Assembly: GCF_036227105.1 (NCBI RefSeq) | Contig: NZ_CP109434.1 | Location: 4,530,001-4,594,000 of the forward strand | DNA from: Amycolatopsis sp. NBC_01488 | GTDB lineage: Bacteria > Actinomycetota > Actinomycetes > Mycobacteriales > Pseudonocardiaceae | Reading direction: 5' to 3' | Length of the DNA stretch: 64,000 nucleotides | In this document: positions 27,433-35,713 of the stretch, piece by piece | How the letters are laid out: each line of letters opens with the position of its first letter | How positions within the stretch are numbered: the stretch's first letter is position 1 | Translations under genes and position numbers: made by a program | The notes under the pieces: model-generated | Databases searched by the model: none | The model's input: only the letters and a program-made list of their open reading frames with translations | What the model was told of the DNA's origin: nothing

Positions 27433-28446
27433 TCAGAGCCGCTTGGCCGCGCGGAACGCCTTCGCGTAGGTCCCGGACCCGTCGATCAGCGACACGCCAC
27501 CCGCGTCCCCGAAGGTCGGGCCGTTCGCCACCTTGCGGCTGGAGAGCACGCGGTGGTGGCCGTCGCTGTCGATGCCCAGGTAGATGCCCGTGTGCGAGAC
27601 CTGCGTCCCGAGCTGCGGCTCCAGGTTGAAGAACAGCACGTCACCCGGCTGGAGCGCGCTGAAGTCCGTCGCCTGCTTCTTCTCGTCGTGGATGACTTCC
27701 GTGCCCGGGCCCAGCTCCGACAGCGCCCACGCCCGCCGCGGCAGGCCGGGGCCCTTCGTGTTCGTCCCGAGCAGCGGGTAGCCCGACCGGTAGCCGTAGA
27801 CCATCCGCACGAACCCGGAACAGTCCAGCGACCGGGCGCGCGCCGGTTCCGCCGCCTCGTGGACGCCGCCCGGGAAATCCCAGCCGATGCCCAGGTAGTC
27901 GTAGAAATCCGACTTCTCGAGGCGGCCTTCGGCGCTGTCCGGGCCGAAGTTGGCGTCGCCGGCGATCCGCAGCTTCTTCGAGATCTGGTCGGCCGCGCCG
28001 TCGGTGTACTGGAGGGCGATCGCCAGGACGTCCGGATCCGTGTCCCCGACCGCCTTGGGCAGCCAGTCGGTGAACCACTTCTGCGTCTCCGCGCCCGCCT
28101 GCCACACCTGCGGCGCCAGCCGGATCCAGGCCGTCGACGTGATGCCGACCTTGGTGAACTTCGGCTCGGTGAAGGTACGGGACCGGCCGGTCAGCAGCAC
28201 CGTGCGGGAGCCGTCGGTGAAGGACGCCAGCTGCGCTCCCGCGGCGTCGCGGACGATCGTCCGGGGCGGGTGGTCCAGCCGTTCGTACGCGTAACCGCCG
28301 GTGACCGCCGCCCCCGAGGGCGCGGCCGACGCCGAGATGGCCGTGATCTCCTGCTCGTCTCGCTGCGCGACGTACAGCGCGGCCGCGCCGGACACGCCGA
28401 TGACCGCGACCAGGACGCCGATCCGGACCGCCTTGCGCATCATCAC
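27433..28446 (-). CDS. Secreted NlpC/P60 (C40) peptidase-like hydrolase
   Basis: 337 residues. Membrane/signal helix at residues 7-27, a 190-residue N-terminal part without recognised domain, then the papain-like NlpC/P60 domain with catalytic Cys in LDCSGFVRMVYG and His in VSHTGIYLG. NlpC/P60 enzymes cut gamma-D-glutamyl bonds in peptidoglycan, and some act on poly-gamma-glutamate. It is last in the pgsB-pgsC operon (1 bp after pgsC), so a role in trimming or anchoring a gamma-glutamyl polymer is plausible but unproven. Confidence 0.88.
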   Translation of the reverse strand: MMMRKAVRIGVLVAVIGVSGAAALYVAQRDEQEITAISASAAPSGAAVTGGYAYERLDHPPRTIVRDAAGAQLASFTDGSRTVLLTGRSRTFTEPKFTKVGITSTAWIRLAPQVWQAGAETQKWFTDWLPKAVGDTDPDVLAIALQYTDGAADQISKKLRIAGDANFGPDSAEGRLEKSDFYDYLGIGWDFPGGVHEAAEPARARSLDCSGFVRMVYGYRSGYPLLGTNTKGPGLPRRAWALSELGPGTEVIHDEKKQATDFSALQPGDVLFFNLEPQLGTQVSHTGIYLGIDSDGHHRVLSSRKVANGPTFGDAGGVSLIDGSGTYAKAFRAAKRL

Positions 28447-28447
28447 C

Positions 28448-28930
28448 TCACACCGTCGGGACCAGCCCGACCAGCACGCCGCTGATCAGGATCGCGTAGC
28501 TGGCCAGGCTGACGCCGCCGGTGGCGAGCATCGTGGCCATCGGCTTCTGCCGCACCAGCTGGTACGCGACCAGGCCAGGCACGACGAAACCCAGCGTCTG
28601 GTGCACGAACAGCAGCGGGAAGTCGGCTTGCAGGAAGATGAGCAACGTCGTCTGCAGCACGACGCCGAGCAGGACGACGGCGGCGAAGAGGCGCTTGCCG
28701 TAGAGGATCACCATGCGCTGCAACAGTTTCGTGCCGCCGAACGTCAGCGCCGTCATGAGCACGATGATGGCGGCGCGGCGGTAGTCCTCGACCATGGTCA
28801 GCGCGATCCAGCCCGGCGTGATCATGCCGCCCGGGGACAGGTTCGTCGTGAGGTAGCAGACCAGCGACAGCAGCAGGCCGATGGCCAGGCCGACGGTGGC
28901 GACCTCGGGGGCGAGGGACGTGGTGAGCAT
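28448..28930 (-). CDS. pgsC: Poly-gamma-glutamate synthase subunit PgsC/CapC
   Basis: 160 residues, five or so membrane helices. Matches the PgsC/CapC family at LTTNLSPGGMITPGWIAL, a conserved first-loop signature, and at FVVPGLVAYQLVRQKP. It pairs with PgsB in the membrane synthase complex. The start overlaps the pgsB stop (TGATG). Confidence 0.9.
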   Translation of the reverse strand: MLTTSLAPEVATVGLAIGLLLSLVCYLTTNLSPGGMITPGWIALTMVEDYRRAAIIVLMTALTFGGTKLLQRMVILYGKRLFAAVVLLGVVLQTTLLIFLQADFPLLFVHQTLGFVVPGLVAYQLVRQKPMATMLATGGVSLASYAILISGVLVGLVPTV

Positions 28931-30108
28931 CAGGCGACCGGTTCCAGTTTGGCGAGTTCCTCGATGAGCAGTTCCCCCTGGCCGTGGATGTTGCCGATGG
29001 CGACCAGCGACGCCTGCCGCCCGACGCCGCCGACGATCCCGCGCAGCAGCTCACGCGGCGAGCGCGAACCGCCGAGGTCGACGACCCGGTCGTGCCACTC
29101 GGCGGGGATGGCGGCGCGGGCGCTGCGCGTCGGCTCGCCGATGAGCACCACGCGTTCCGGGGCGATCTTCGGGACGAGCGCGCCCATCTGGCCGTTGCGT
29201 TCGACGCGGTCGGGCCGGCAGTTGATGATCACGTGCAGCGGGTCGGCGATCGCACCCTGGCGGCGGAGCTGGTCGATGTTCAGCAACGTCGATTCGGGGT
29301 CGTTCGCGGCGAAGACGTTCGCGAACCGCAGGAGACGGCGGCCGGCGCGGTACCGGTGGACCTGCAGCACGCCCGGGTCCGGCGGCGCGGCCCACATGCC
29401 TTCGAGAGCCAGCTGCCGGTTGACGTTGAGCAGGTCCGCGACGGCCAGCGCGATCGCGACGTTCTCCTTGAAGGTGATCCAGCCGAAGCGGCGCATCTCC
29501 TCGTCGCTGACCGACTCGGGGTCGACGGCGATCAGCTCGCAGTCCCGCTTGCCGGCCTCCTCCTGGAGGATGTGCAGCCGGTCCTTCTCGGCGGTCAGGC
29601 AGATCCCGCCGACGGGCATCGAGCGGGACAGCGAGCGGGCGACGTCGTCGAGGGTCGGACCCATTTCGGCGAGGTGGTCCTCACGGACGTTGCAGAGCAC
29701 GCCGATGGTGGCGCGGATCAGCTTGCTCTGGTTGATTTCCTGCAGGTCGGGCATGACGGCCATGCATTCGATGACCAGCGCGTCCGGCCGGTAGGCGGCG
29801 GCGCGGCGGACGATGCCGATCTGCTCGACGACGTTGGCGATGCCGAACTTGCGGTAGACGGGTTCCTCACTGCCGTCGGGGTGGATGAAACGCGCCGCGG
29901 TGCCGGTGGTCTTGGCGGTGGTGACGAGGCCGCCGCCGCGCAGGGCGCCCGCGCAGAGGCGCGTGATGGACGACTTGCCGCGGATGCCGTTGACCAGCAC
30001 GCGCGTCGGGATGCTGTGCAGGTGCCGGTAGTGCCGGCGCTGTTCGGCGATCCCGGCGGCCAGCATCACCGCCGACGCTGTGAGCAGCACGACGTAGAGG
30101 AACGTCAC
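28930..30108 (-). CDS. pgsB: Poly-gamma-glutamate synthase subunit PgsB/CapB
   Basis: 392 residues, one N-terminal membrane helix, Mur-ligase-like ATP-dependent amide ligase. P-loop VNGIRGKSSITRL, Mur-type VIECMAVMPDLQEI, VREDHLAEMGPTLDDVA and a late ITFKENVAIALAVADLL are PgsB family landmarks. It forms gamma-linked Glu polymers with PgsC. The GTG at 30108 was chosen because it starts 1 bp after the stop of the upstream sensor gene and keeps the membrane helix. No pgsA/capA follows. Confidence 0.9.
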   Translation of the reverse strand: MTFLYVVLLTASAVMLAAGIAEQRRHYRHLHSIPTRVLVNGIRGKSSITRLCAGALRGGGLVTTAKTTGTAARFIHPDGSEEPVYRKFGIANVVEQIGIVRRAAAYRPDALVIECMAVMPDLQEINQSKLIRATIGVLCNVREDHLAEMGPTLDDVARSLSRSMPVGGICLTAEKDRLHILQEEAGKRDCELIAVDPESVSDEEMRRFGWITFKENVAIALAVADLLNVNRQLALEGMWAAPPDPGVLQVHRYRAGRRLLRFANVFAANDPESTLLNIDQLRRQGAIADPLHVIINCRPDRVERNGQMGALVPKIAPERVVLIGEPTRSARAAIPAEWHDRVVDLGGSRSPRELLRGIVGGVGRQASLVAIGNIHGQGELLIEELAKLEPVA

Positions 30109-30109
30109 G

Positions 30110-32494
30110 TCAGACCCCGGCCCCGTCCAGCCAGCTGAGGTAGTCGCTCTTGGCCTTCTCTTCGGCGGTCCGCGCGGGCATCCGCGGCGGCGTCCGCGGG
30201 CGGGGCCGGGCCGGGCGCGGCGGCTGGGGCTTCTCGGGCTCGTCCACGATCTTCTGGAGCAGCTCGGTCTCGTCGGTCGCCGCGCCGGTCGGGCGGCGGA
30301 CCTCGCCGAGCCGGTCACGGCCGTCGGTCAGGGCCTGGCGGCAGATCTCGACGCAGGAGGCGATGGTGCCGATCTCGTCCTGGCGCTGCGGGTAGACGAC
30401 GGCGCCGGTGTCCCCGCCCGCGATCCGCCCGGCCTCCGCGCCGACCCGCCGCAGCGGCCGCACGACCACCAGCAGGTGCCAGGCGAACAGCATCAGCGCG
30501 ACGACGGCGGTGAGCAGCGCGGCGACCCGCGCGCCCGAGCGCACGGTGTTGTCCGCGACCCCGAGCGAGCCGATCGGCTGCTCGGCGACGACGACCCACT
30601 TCAGCGCGGCGGCGTTGCCCTTGTCGGCCAGGCGTTCGGCCGCGACGAGCGACGACGAGGTCGTCTCGCGGGCGTCCTTGCCGGACTGGGCGGCTTCGAC
30701 GTTCTTGATCAGCTCCGGGTCCGACAGCGCGGAGAACGCGAGGTAGCCCTCGGTGTCGGCGATCGTGCGCTTGCCCTCGTCGACCACGCGGACGCGGCCG
30801 CCCGCGGAGCCGAGCAACTCCGCCATCCGCGGCACGTCGTACTCGCCGACCAGGACGTTCTTCGAGTCCGGCAGTGGCGTGAAGGCGTAGACGACCGGGA
30901 CGCGGCCGCTCGTGTTGTGCTGGCGCAGGCCTTCGCCGTCGGGCAGCTTCACGGGGTCGCGCAGGGACTCGCGCCCGGCCCGCAGCCGGACCGCGCCCTC
31001 GGCGTCGGCGACGTAGACGCTGCGGAACCGGCTTTCGGTACCGGCCAGCCGGTCGAGCATGCCGCGCAGGTCGTCCGGCTGCTTCCCCTTGCCCAGCCGG
31101 GCGACCGACTTCAGGTCGGTGAGGCCCTCGGCCAGGCTGCGGCGCAGCGTGTCGGCCGAGCGCGTGACGCGGACGCCGTGCTCGCTCAGCATGGTCGGCG
31201 ACACCGCGGCGTGCTGCCGCCCGAGCGTCGCGGCGACCGCGCCGGACCAGCCGAGCAGCGCCAGCGCGACGAGACCGATGACGAGCTGGGCGGACAGGAA
31301 CGGGCGCACCTTCGCCGCGGGCTTGCGGCGGCGCAGCTGTGTCGTGCCGGGGCTGCGCCCCGGGCCGGGGGCTCTGCCACCCGGAGCCCCCGCAAGCGTG
31401 CAGCGGCAGCGTTCGAGGGCAGCCGTTACGTGGTTGACCTCGCGGACCCGCGACTGCCGGACCGGCTTGCCGAGCATCCCGGCCGCGACGGCGAGCGCGT
31501 CGGTGCGCAGCCGGCGGATCGGCGCGACGACCGTGCGCCGCAGCAGGACGAAGCCCGCGACGGCCAGCGCGAGCAGTGCGGCGGCGGGAATCAGGCCGGG
31601 CCAGCGGACCGGCACGGCCTCGACCGGGAACCGGCTGAACGACACGACCGACAGGCCGAGGCTGCCGCCGATGCCCGAAGGGGAGACCGGCGCGTACGAG
31701 ACGACCGGCGCGCGCTGCTTGCCCTTCTCGGTGACGGCGTCCCCGGTGAGCACGCCGGACTGCCCGACGGCGGCCGCCGTGGCGGCGCGGGCGAGCAGCT
31801 CCTGGGCCGGGCGGTCGGTCGCGGCGACGTCGGAGCCGTGCGCGTGCAGCACCGCGCCGTCCGCGGCGACCAGCCGGACCTGCTGCTGGGTGTCTTCGTC
31901 GAGGTCGCCGGTGGTGGTGCGCAGGGCCGTCGAGACGACGAGCAGCCTGCCGGCGCGGGTGCCGGTGAGCGGGAGCGCGGTCAGCACGAGCGGCGTGTCG
32001 CCGGGACGGGCGACCGGGCGGACGGTGAGGTTCGCGACGGCGACCCCGCGCAGCGTCTCGACCGGAACCGGCTCGCCGCGGGTGGCCAGCACCTTCTGCG
32101 CGACCGGGTCGTAGACGACGACGCCACGCCAGTCCTCGTAGGTCTCGCCCAGGCGGGTGAGCAGCGCGGCGTCGTCGGCGGTGTCGAACACGCCGGAGCC
32201 GGCCGCGACCTGGAGGTCACCGGCGGCGGCCGTCGCCGACGTCGCGACGCTCTGCGCGAGGCCGGCGGTGGTGCGCTGCTGGCCGGCCGTCACTTCGTCG
32301 GGGACGCGGCCGCCGGCGTCGTTCGCGCGGATCAGGGAAAGCGGCCCGGCGGTCGAAAGGTAAAGCGCGGTGAAGGCGGCGATGAGCACCAGCAGAACGA
32401 ACGTGACCGCGGACGCGACCCCGGCGCCGCGCGGGAACCCCGCTTCCGGGATCTGCGCGCGCAACCGCGCCGCTCGATCGTCGTGCTTGCTCAA
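30110..32494 (-). CDS. Tandem sensor-HAMP membrane protein without kinase domain
   Basis: 794 residues with four membrane helices (about 27-47, 308-327, 395-415 and 660-682). Two successive modules each have a cache-like extracytoplasmic domain and a HAMP-like segment; the final HAMP is RPLRRVGAEAGRIAGGDTG. No HisKA, GGDEF, PP2C or methyl-accepting domain follows, only a Pro/Arg-rich tail (PQPPRPARPRPRTPPRMPAR). Residues 368-383 are encoded by a GC hairpin repeat that joins the two modules. Start is TTG 32494 with a GGGGAGA site. It heads the pgsB-pgsC-NlpC operon, so it may sense the envelope or regulate the synthase. Confidence 0.82.
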   Translation of the reverse strand: MSKHDDRAARLRAQIPEAGFPRGAGVASAVTFVLLVLIAAFTALYLSTAGPLSLIRANDAGGRVPDEVTAGQQRTTAGLAQSVATSATAAAGDLQVAAGSGVFDTADDAALLTRLGETYEDWRGVVVYDPVAQKVLATRGEPVPVETLRGVAVANLTVRPVARPGDTPLVLTALPLTGTRAGRLLVVSTALRTTTGDLDEDTQQQVRLVAADGAVLHAHGSDVAATDRPAQELLARAATAAAVGQSGVLTGDAVTEKGKQRAPVVSYAPVSPSGIGGSLGLSVVSFSRFPVEAVPVRWPGLIPAAALLALAVAGFVLLRRTVVAPIRRLRTDALAVAAGMLGKPVRQSRVREVNHVTAALERCRCTLAGAPGGRAPGPGRSPGTTQLRRRKPAAKVRPFLSAQLVIGLVALALLGWSGAVAATLGRQHAAVSPTMLSEHGVRVTRSADTLRRSLAEGLTDLKSVARLGKGKQPDDLRGMLDRLAGTESRFRSVYVADAEGAVRLRAGRESLRDPVKLPDGEGLRQHNTSGRVPVVYAFTPLPDSKNVLVGEYDVPRMAELLGSAGGRVRVVDEGKRTIADTEGYLAFSALSDPELIKNVEAAQSGKDARETTSSSLVAAERLADKGNAAALKWVVVAEQPIGSLGVADNTVRSGARVAALLTAVVALMLFAWHLLVVVRPLRRVGAEAGRIAGGDTGAVVYPQRQDEIGTIASCVEICRQALTDGRDRLGEVRRPTGAATDETELLQKIVDEPEKPQPPRPARPRPRTPPRMPARTAEEKAKSDYLSWLDGAGV
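31347..31391. repeat. GC hairpin repeat inserted in frame within the sensor gene
   Basis: CCGGGGCTGCGCCCCGG (31347-31363) is followed by the stem GGGGGCTC (31367-31374)/GAGCCCCC (31384-31391). This is the same style as the non-coding hairpins at 6655-6705 but lies in coding DNA between two duplicated sensor modules. Confidence 0.65.
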
Positions 32495-32691
32495 GAGGGT
32501 CTCCCCAGGCCCTTCCGGTCACGCGGTCCCGAAGGACCGCCGGCCATCGCGGCCGCTAGCGAAACGTCACCCGTCCGGGTCACGTGAAGGTATCGATGAA
32601 ACCTTCGGGTGACGTTACAACTGCCCCCCATCGGGCGGCAAAGGACGGGTAATGCTAGCTATTGGGTGACATCAGTACACTCCGGGTGGTG
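32495..32691. promoter_or_regulatory. Divergent intergenic region of the pgs operon
   Basis: About 200 bp between the TTG start of the sensor gene and the ATG of the secreted hydrolase-like gene must hold both promoters. It is locally AT-richer (TAATGCTAGCTATTGGGTGA near 32651). A repeated GGGTGACGTTA / GGGTGACATCA pair (32608-32618 and 32663-32673) could be a regulator site, but this is only by eye. Confidence 0.4.
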
Positions 32692-33594
32692 ATGAGCCGA
32701 CCGCGGACGTTGCTCAGCGTGGCCGGTGTGGTCATCGCCCTGGCCCTGGTGCTGACCATGGTGCTGATCCTCGGTGACGCGAAGTCACCGAAGCCCGTCC
32801 CGGAGGCCGGTTTGGATTCCCTGGTGACCGATTTCACCGCCCGCCTGTCCGCGGACCAGGAGTACCGCTCACCGAAAGCCGACGAACGTCGCACCGCGGC
32901 GGCCGGCTTCGCGGCGCTCCTGGACCGCCGGAGCACGCCGGAGCTGGCGAAGCTCGGGTTCTCGGTCCGCGACGGCGTCGACCCGGCGACCGGACGGCCG
33001 TACACGATCGCCGTCAACGAACCCGGGACCGAGCGGGCGTGGGGGATGTACGTGCTCGACCGGTCGGCACCGCCGTCGCTGGCGGTCGAGGTGCCGCACC
33101 CGGCGTTCGACCTGCGGACGGAGCTGTTCGGCGTCGACCTGTTCCGCCGGACGCCCGGCGCGGTGCTGCTGGTGGCGGGCGCGCACCGGAAGGCCGACGG
33201 CACCAAGGCGGACGTCGCGCACCAGGAGGACTCGGTGTTCCACGTCATGGCCACGGCGCTGGCGGGGCGGGGGCTGGCGCAGGTCCAGCTGCACGGCTTC
33301 CACGACGAGAACCTGCCGTCGACGGACCTCGTGCTGTCGTCCGGAGCGACGGTCGCCGGCGACCCGGCCCGCCGCGCGGCCACGCACCTGACGGCGGACG
33401 GCTTCGCCGTGTGCCGCGCGTGGGAGGAGCGCTGCGGCGCGCTCGAAGGCACGACGAACGTCCAGGGCAAGCTCGCCGCGGCCGACGACACGGTGTTCCT
33501 GCACGTGGAGATGAGCCGGACCGTCCGCGAGTCCCCGGAGCGCCGGGCCGACGTCGTCCGTGGCCTGGTGGAGGCCGGCCTCGCCAGGCCGTGA
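32692..33594 (+). CDS. Secreted/anchored protein, possible gamma-PGA-hydrolase-like amidohydrolase
   Basis: 300 residues with one N-terminal membrane/signal helix (about 8-25). I do not recognise a named family with certainty. The order of putative metal and catalytic residues, His136 and Glu144 in PHPAFDLRTE, His201 in VQLHGF and Glu273 in HVEMSRTVR, resembles the M14-like poly-gamma-glutamate hydrolase/N-formylglutamate amidohydrolase layout (HxxxxE ... HG ... LExSRGxR). It is divergent from the pgsBC operon, which fits a secreted polymer-processing enzyme. Start ATG 32692; two upstream GTGs are alternatives. Confidence 0.6.
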   Translation: MSRPRTLLSVAGVVIALALVLTMVLILGDAKSPKPVPEAGLDSLVTDFTARLSADQEYRSPKADERRTAAAGFAALLDRRSTPELAKLGFSVRDGVDPATGRPYTIAVNEPGTERAWGMYVLDRSAPPSLAVEVPHPAFDLRTELFGVDLFRRTPGAVLLVAGAHRKADGTKADVAHQEDSVFHVMATALAGRGLAQVQLHGFHDENLPSTDLVLSSGATVAGDPARRAATHLTADGFAVCRAWEERCGALEGTTNVQGKLAAADDTVFLHVEMSRTVRESPERRADVVRGLVEAGLARP

Positions 33595-33834
33595 TCACGC
33601 CGAGCGTTCGGAGTCTCCGAGGCGGGGGAAGGGTTTCGTGGAGAACAGGACTTCCACCGGGACCTCGAAGAACTCCGCGATCCGCAACGCCACGAACAGG
33701 CTCGGGCTGTACTCGCCGCGTTCCAGGTAGCCGATCGTCTGGTAGTGCACGCCCAGCGCCTCGGCCAGCTGGCGTCGCGAGATCGACCGCTCCGCGCGCA
33801 GCATCGCGATCCGGTTGTAGACGACCTCACTCAT
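33595..33834 (-). CDS. XRE-family HTH regulator
   Basis: 79 residues, a single Cro/CI helix-turn-helix (RRQLAEALGVHYQTIGYLERGEYSP) with the AEFFEVPVEVLFSTKPF tail typical of small XRE proteins next to ABC exporters. It starts 2 bp after the permease stop, last in the operon. It probably binds the palindrome at 35631-35662 and autoregulates (inference). Confidence 0.9.
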   Translation of the reverse strand: MSEVVYNRIAMLRAERSISRRQLAEALGVHYQTIGYLERGEYSPSLFVALRIAEFFEVPVEVLFSTKPFPRLGDSERSA

Positions 33835-33836
33835 CA

Positions 33837-34682
33837 CTACCCCACACGCTGCATGGCCTTCTCCCGGCGCTTCGCCACCGACGAACCCGCTTCCCGCCGC
33901 GCCATGCGGCGGAGCAGCACCGGGGCCAGGGTCAATCCGACCACGGACCACGCCACGAGCACGCCCAGGGTGGCCAACGGCCGCCACGACTGGCCGATCT
34001 CGACGACCACCGCGCCGTCCGGCAGCAGCGCCGAGCGCATCCCGAGCCCCAGCCAGTACATCGGGAACACCTGCGCGATGTCCTGCACCCACACCGGCAG
34101 CGACGTGATCGGGTAGAAGATCCCCGAGATCGCGCCCAGGCCCAGTACCGGCAGCGTGATGAACCCGATGGACCGCGCGCTGGAGGTGAGCGAACCCAGC
34201 GCGGCGCCGAGCGGCAGCGTCGCGGTCAGGCCGACGGCCAGCACCCACAGCAGGTGCAGGTACGACCAGCCGCCGCCGGGTGCCAGGGCCGGGTACAGGA
34301 ACAGGCAGGGGACGAGCGTGAAGAGCAGCCCGGTGACCTGCGTCAGCGACAGCGACGTCGTCTTCCCGACGAGGTAGCCGAGCATGCCGTTCGGCGTGGC
34401 CTTCGCGCGCAGCAGCGTGCCGTCCTCGCGGTCGACGGCCAGGTAGCCGGCCGCGCCGTTCAGCCCGTTGAACACGATCCCGGCGCCGAGCACGCTCGGC
34501 ACGGTGGCCGCGCCGAGCGAGAACCCGGTGCCCGGCAAGGCGGAGTTGCGCATGAAGAACAGGACGCCCAGGAAGATCCCGATGAAGACGAACTGCCCGA
34601 TCGCGTCCTCGCGGTTGGTCCACGTCTGCTTGAACTCGATCCAGCCGCGGGCCAGCCCGGCCCGCACCGCGACGGCGTTCAC
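33837..34682 (-). CDS. ABC-2 type transporter permease
   Basis: 281 residues, six predicted helices, ABC2_membrane family: VLGAGIVFNGLNGAAGYLAVDREDGTLLR after TM2 and GLGAISGIFYPITSLPVWVQDIAQVFPMYWL before the last helix are the family landmarks. GTG 34682 overlaps the ATPase stop. It exports an unknown compound; drug or peptide export is usual for this set. Confidence 0.9.
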   Translation of the reverse strand: MNAVAVRAGLARGWIEFKQTWTNREDAIGQFVFIGIFLGVLFFMRNSALPGTGFSLGAATVPSVLGAGIVFNGLNGAAGYLAVDREDGTLLRAKATPNGMLGYLVGKTTSLSLTQVTGLLFTLVPCLFLYPALAPGGGWSYLHLLWVLAVGLTATLPLGAALGSLTSSARSIGFITLPVLGLGAISGIFYPITSLPVWVQDIAQVFPMYWLGLGMRSALLPDGAVVVEIGQSWRPLATLGVLVAWSVVGLTLAPVLLRRMARREAGSSVAKRREKAMQRVG

Positions 34683-35605
34683 CGCGCACCCGCTTCCTGA
34701 AGGCCCAGCTCCGTCTCGCCGCCGGCTTCGGCGCGGCGGACCAGCGTCATGTACGTGTCCTCGAGCGACGCCCGCCGGACCTCGAGGTCCGCGACGGCCT
34801 CGCCGTGCTGCTTGAACAGCTCGTAGACGTACTTCGTCGCTTCGGTCGTCGAGTGGACGAAACGCTGGCCGTCGAGGGTCCAGCGGACCTCGGCTTCGCC
34901 GGAGATCCGGCGGCTCAGCGCGTCGGCCGAGCCGTCGGCGATGATGCGGCCGCCGTTGAGGATCATGATCCGGTCGGCCAGCTTCTCGGCCTCGTCGAGG
35001 TCGTGCGTGGTGAGCAGGATCGTGGTGTCCAGCTCGTCGGACAGGCGGTGCACCAGGTCGTGGAACTCGCGGCGCGCTTCCGGGTCGAAGCCCGCCGTCG
35101 GCTCGTCGAGGAACAGCAGCTCGGGACGGCCGACGATGCCGATCGCGACGTCGAGCCGCCGCCGTTGCCCGCCGGAAAGGCTCTTGAGCTTCTTGTGCGC
35201 GTGCTCGGTCAGCCCGACGGCCGCGATCAGCTCGTCGGCGTCCCACGGCCGCGGGTGCGAGGCCGTCGAGTACGGCGCGTAGTACCGGCCGAGGTGCGCG
35301 AGCAGCTCGCGGACGCGCCACTTCCCGTGGTCGCGCCAGGACTGGAGCACCACCCCCAGCCGCGCCCGCCAGTCCTCGCCGCCGTGCGCCGGGTCCACGC
35401 CCAGCACGGCCACCTCGCCCGCCGACCGCATCCGGAACCCCTCGAGGATCTCGATCGTCGTCGTCTTGCCCGCGCCGTTCGGCCCGAGCAGGCACACGAC
35501 CTCGCCCCGGTACGCCTCGAAGCCGACGCCGTGGAGCACGTCGTTCGCGCCGTAGCGCATCCGCAGGCCGCGCACGCGGACCACGGGAACCGCAGGATCT
35601 CTCAT
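34679..35605 (-). CDS. ABC transporter ATP-binding protein
   Basis: 308 residues. Walker A LLGPNGAGKTTT, Q-loop VVLQSW, signature LSGGQRRRLDVAIG, Walker B LLFLDEPTAG, H-loop TTHD, then the C-terminal extension found in DrrA-type daunorubicin-resistance ATPases (VRRASLEDTYMTLVRR). ATG 35605 chosen over the upstream MCYIRS extension, which would run through the operator palindrome. Confidence 0.93.
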   Translation of the reverse strand: MRDPAVPVVRVRGLRMRYGANDVLHGVGFEAYRGEVVCLLGPNGAGKTTTIEILEGFRMRSAGEVAVLGVDPAHGGEDWRARLGVVLQSWRDHGKWRVRELLAHLGRYYAPYSTASHPRPWDADELIAAVGLTEHAHKKLKSLSGGQRRRLDVAIGIVGRPELLFLDEPTAGFDPEARREFHDLVHRLSDELDTTILLTTHDLDEAEKLADRIMILNGGRIIADGSADALSRRISGEAEVRWTLDGQRFVHSTTEATKYVYELFKQHGEAVADLEVRRASLEDTYMTLVRRAEAGGETELGLQEAGAR

Positions 35606-35630
35606 CACGTCACCCCCATCGAACTGGTGC

Positions 35631-35662
35631 GATCGAATGTAGCACACCTACTACATTCGATC
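35631..35662. promoter_or_regulatory. Inverted-repeat operator of the ABC/XRE operon
   Basis: Perfect 12-bp arms GATCGAATGTAG (35631-35642) and CTACATTCGATC (35651-35662) with an 8-nt spacer. It is AT-rich against a GC-rich background and begins 26 bp upstream of the ATPase start. The likely ligand is the XRE regulator encoded last in the same operon. Confidence 0.75.
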
Positions 35663-35713
35663 AGACTTCTGCTGCGCCGGGAACTTGACCCGCGGTCATC
35701 CGGTTCGCGGGGC

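Noticed and set aside
30476..32587. 703-codon open frame opposite the sensor-HAMP gene
   Set aside because: Complementary-frame artefact; membrane helices and HAMP motifs are only in the minus-strand frame.
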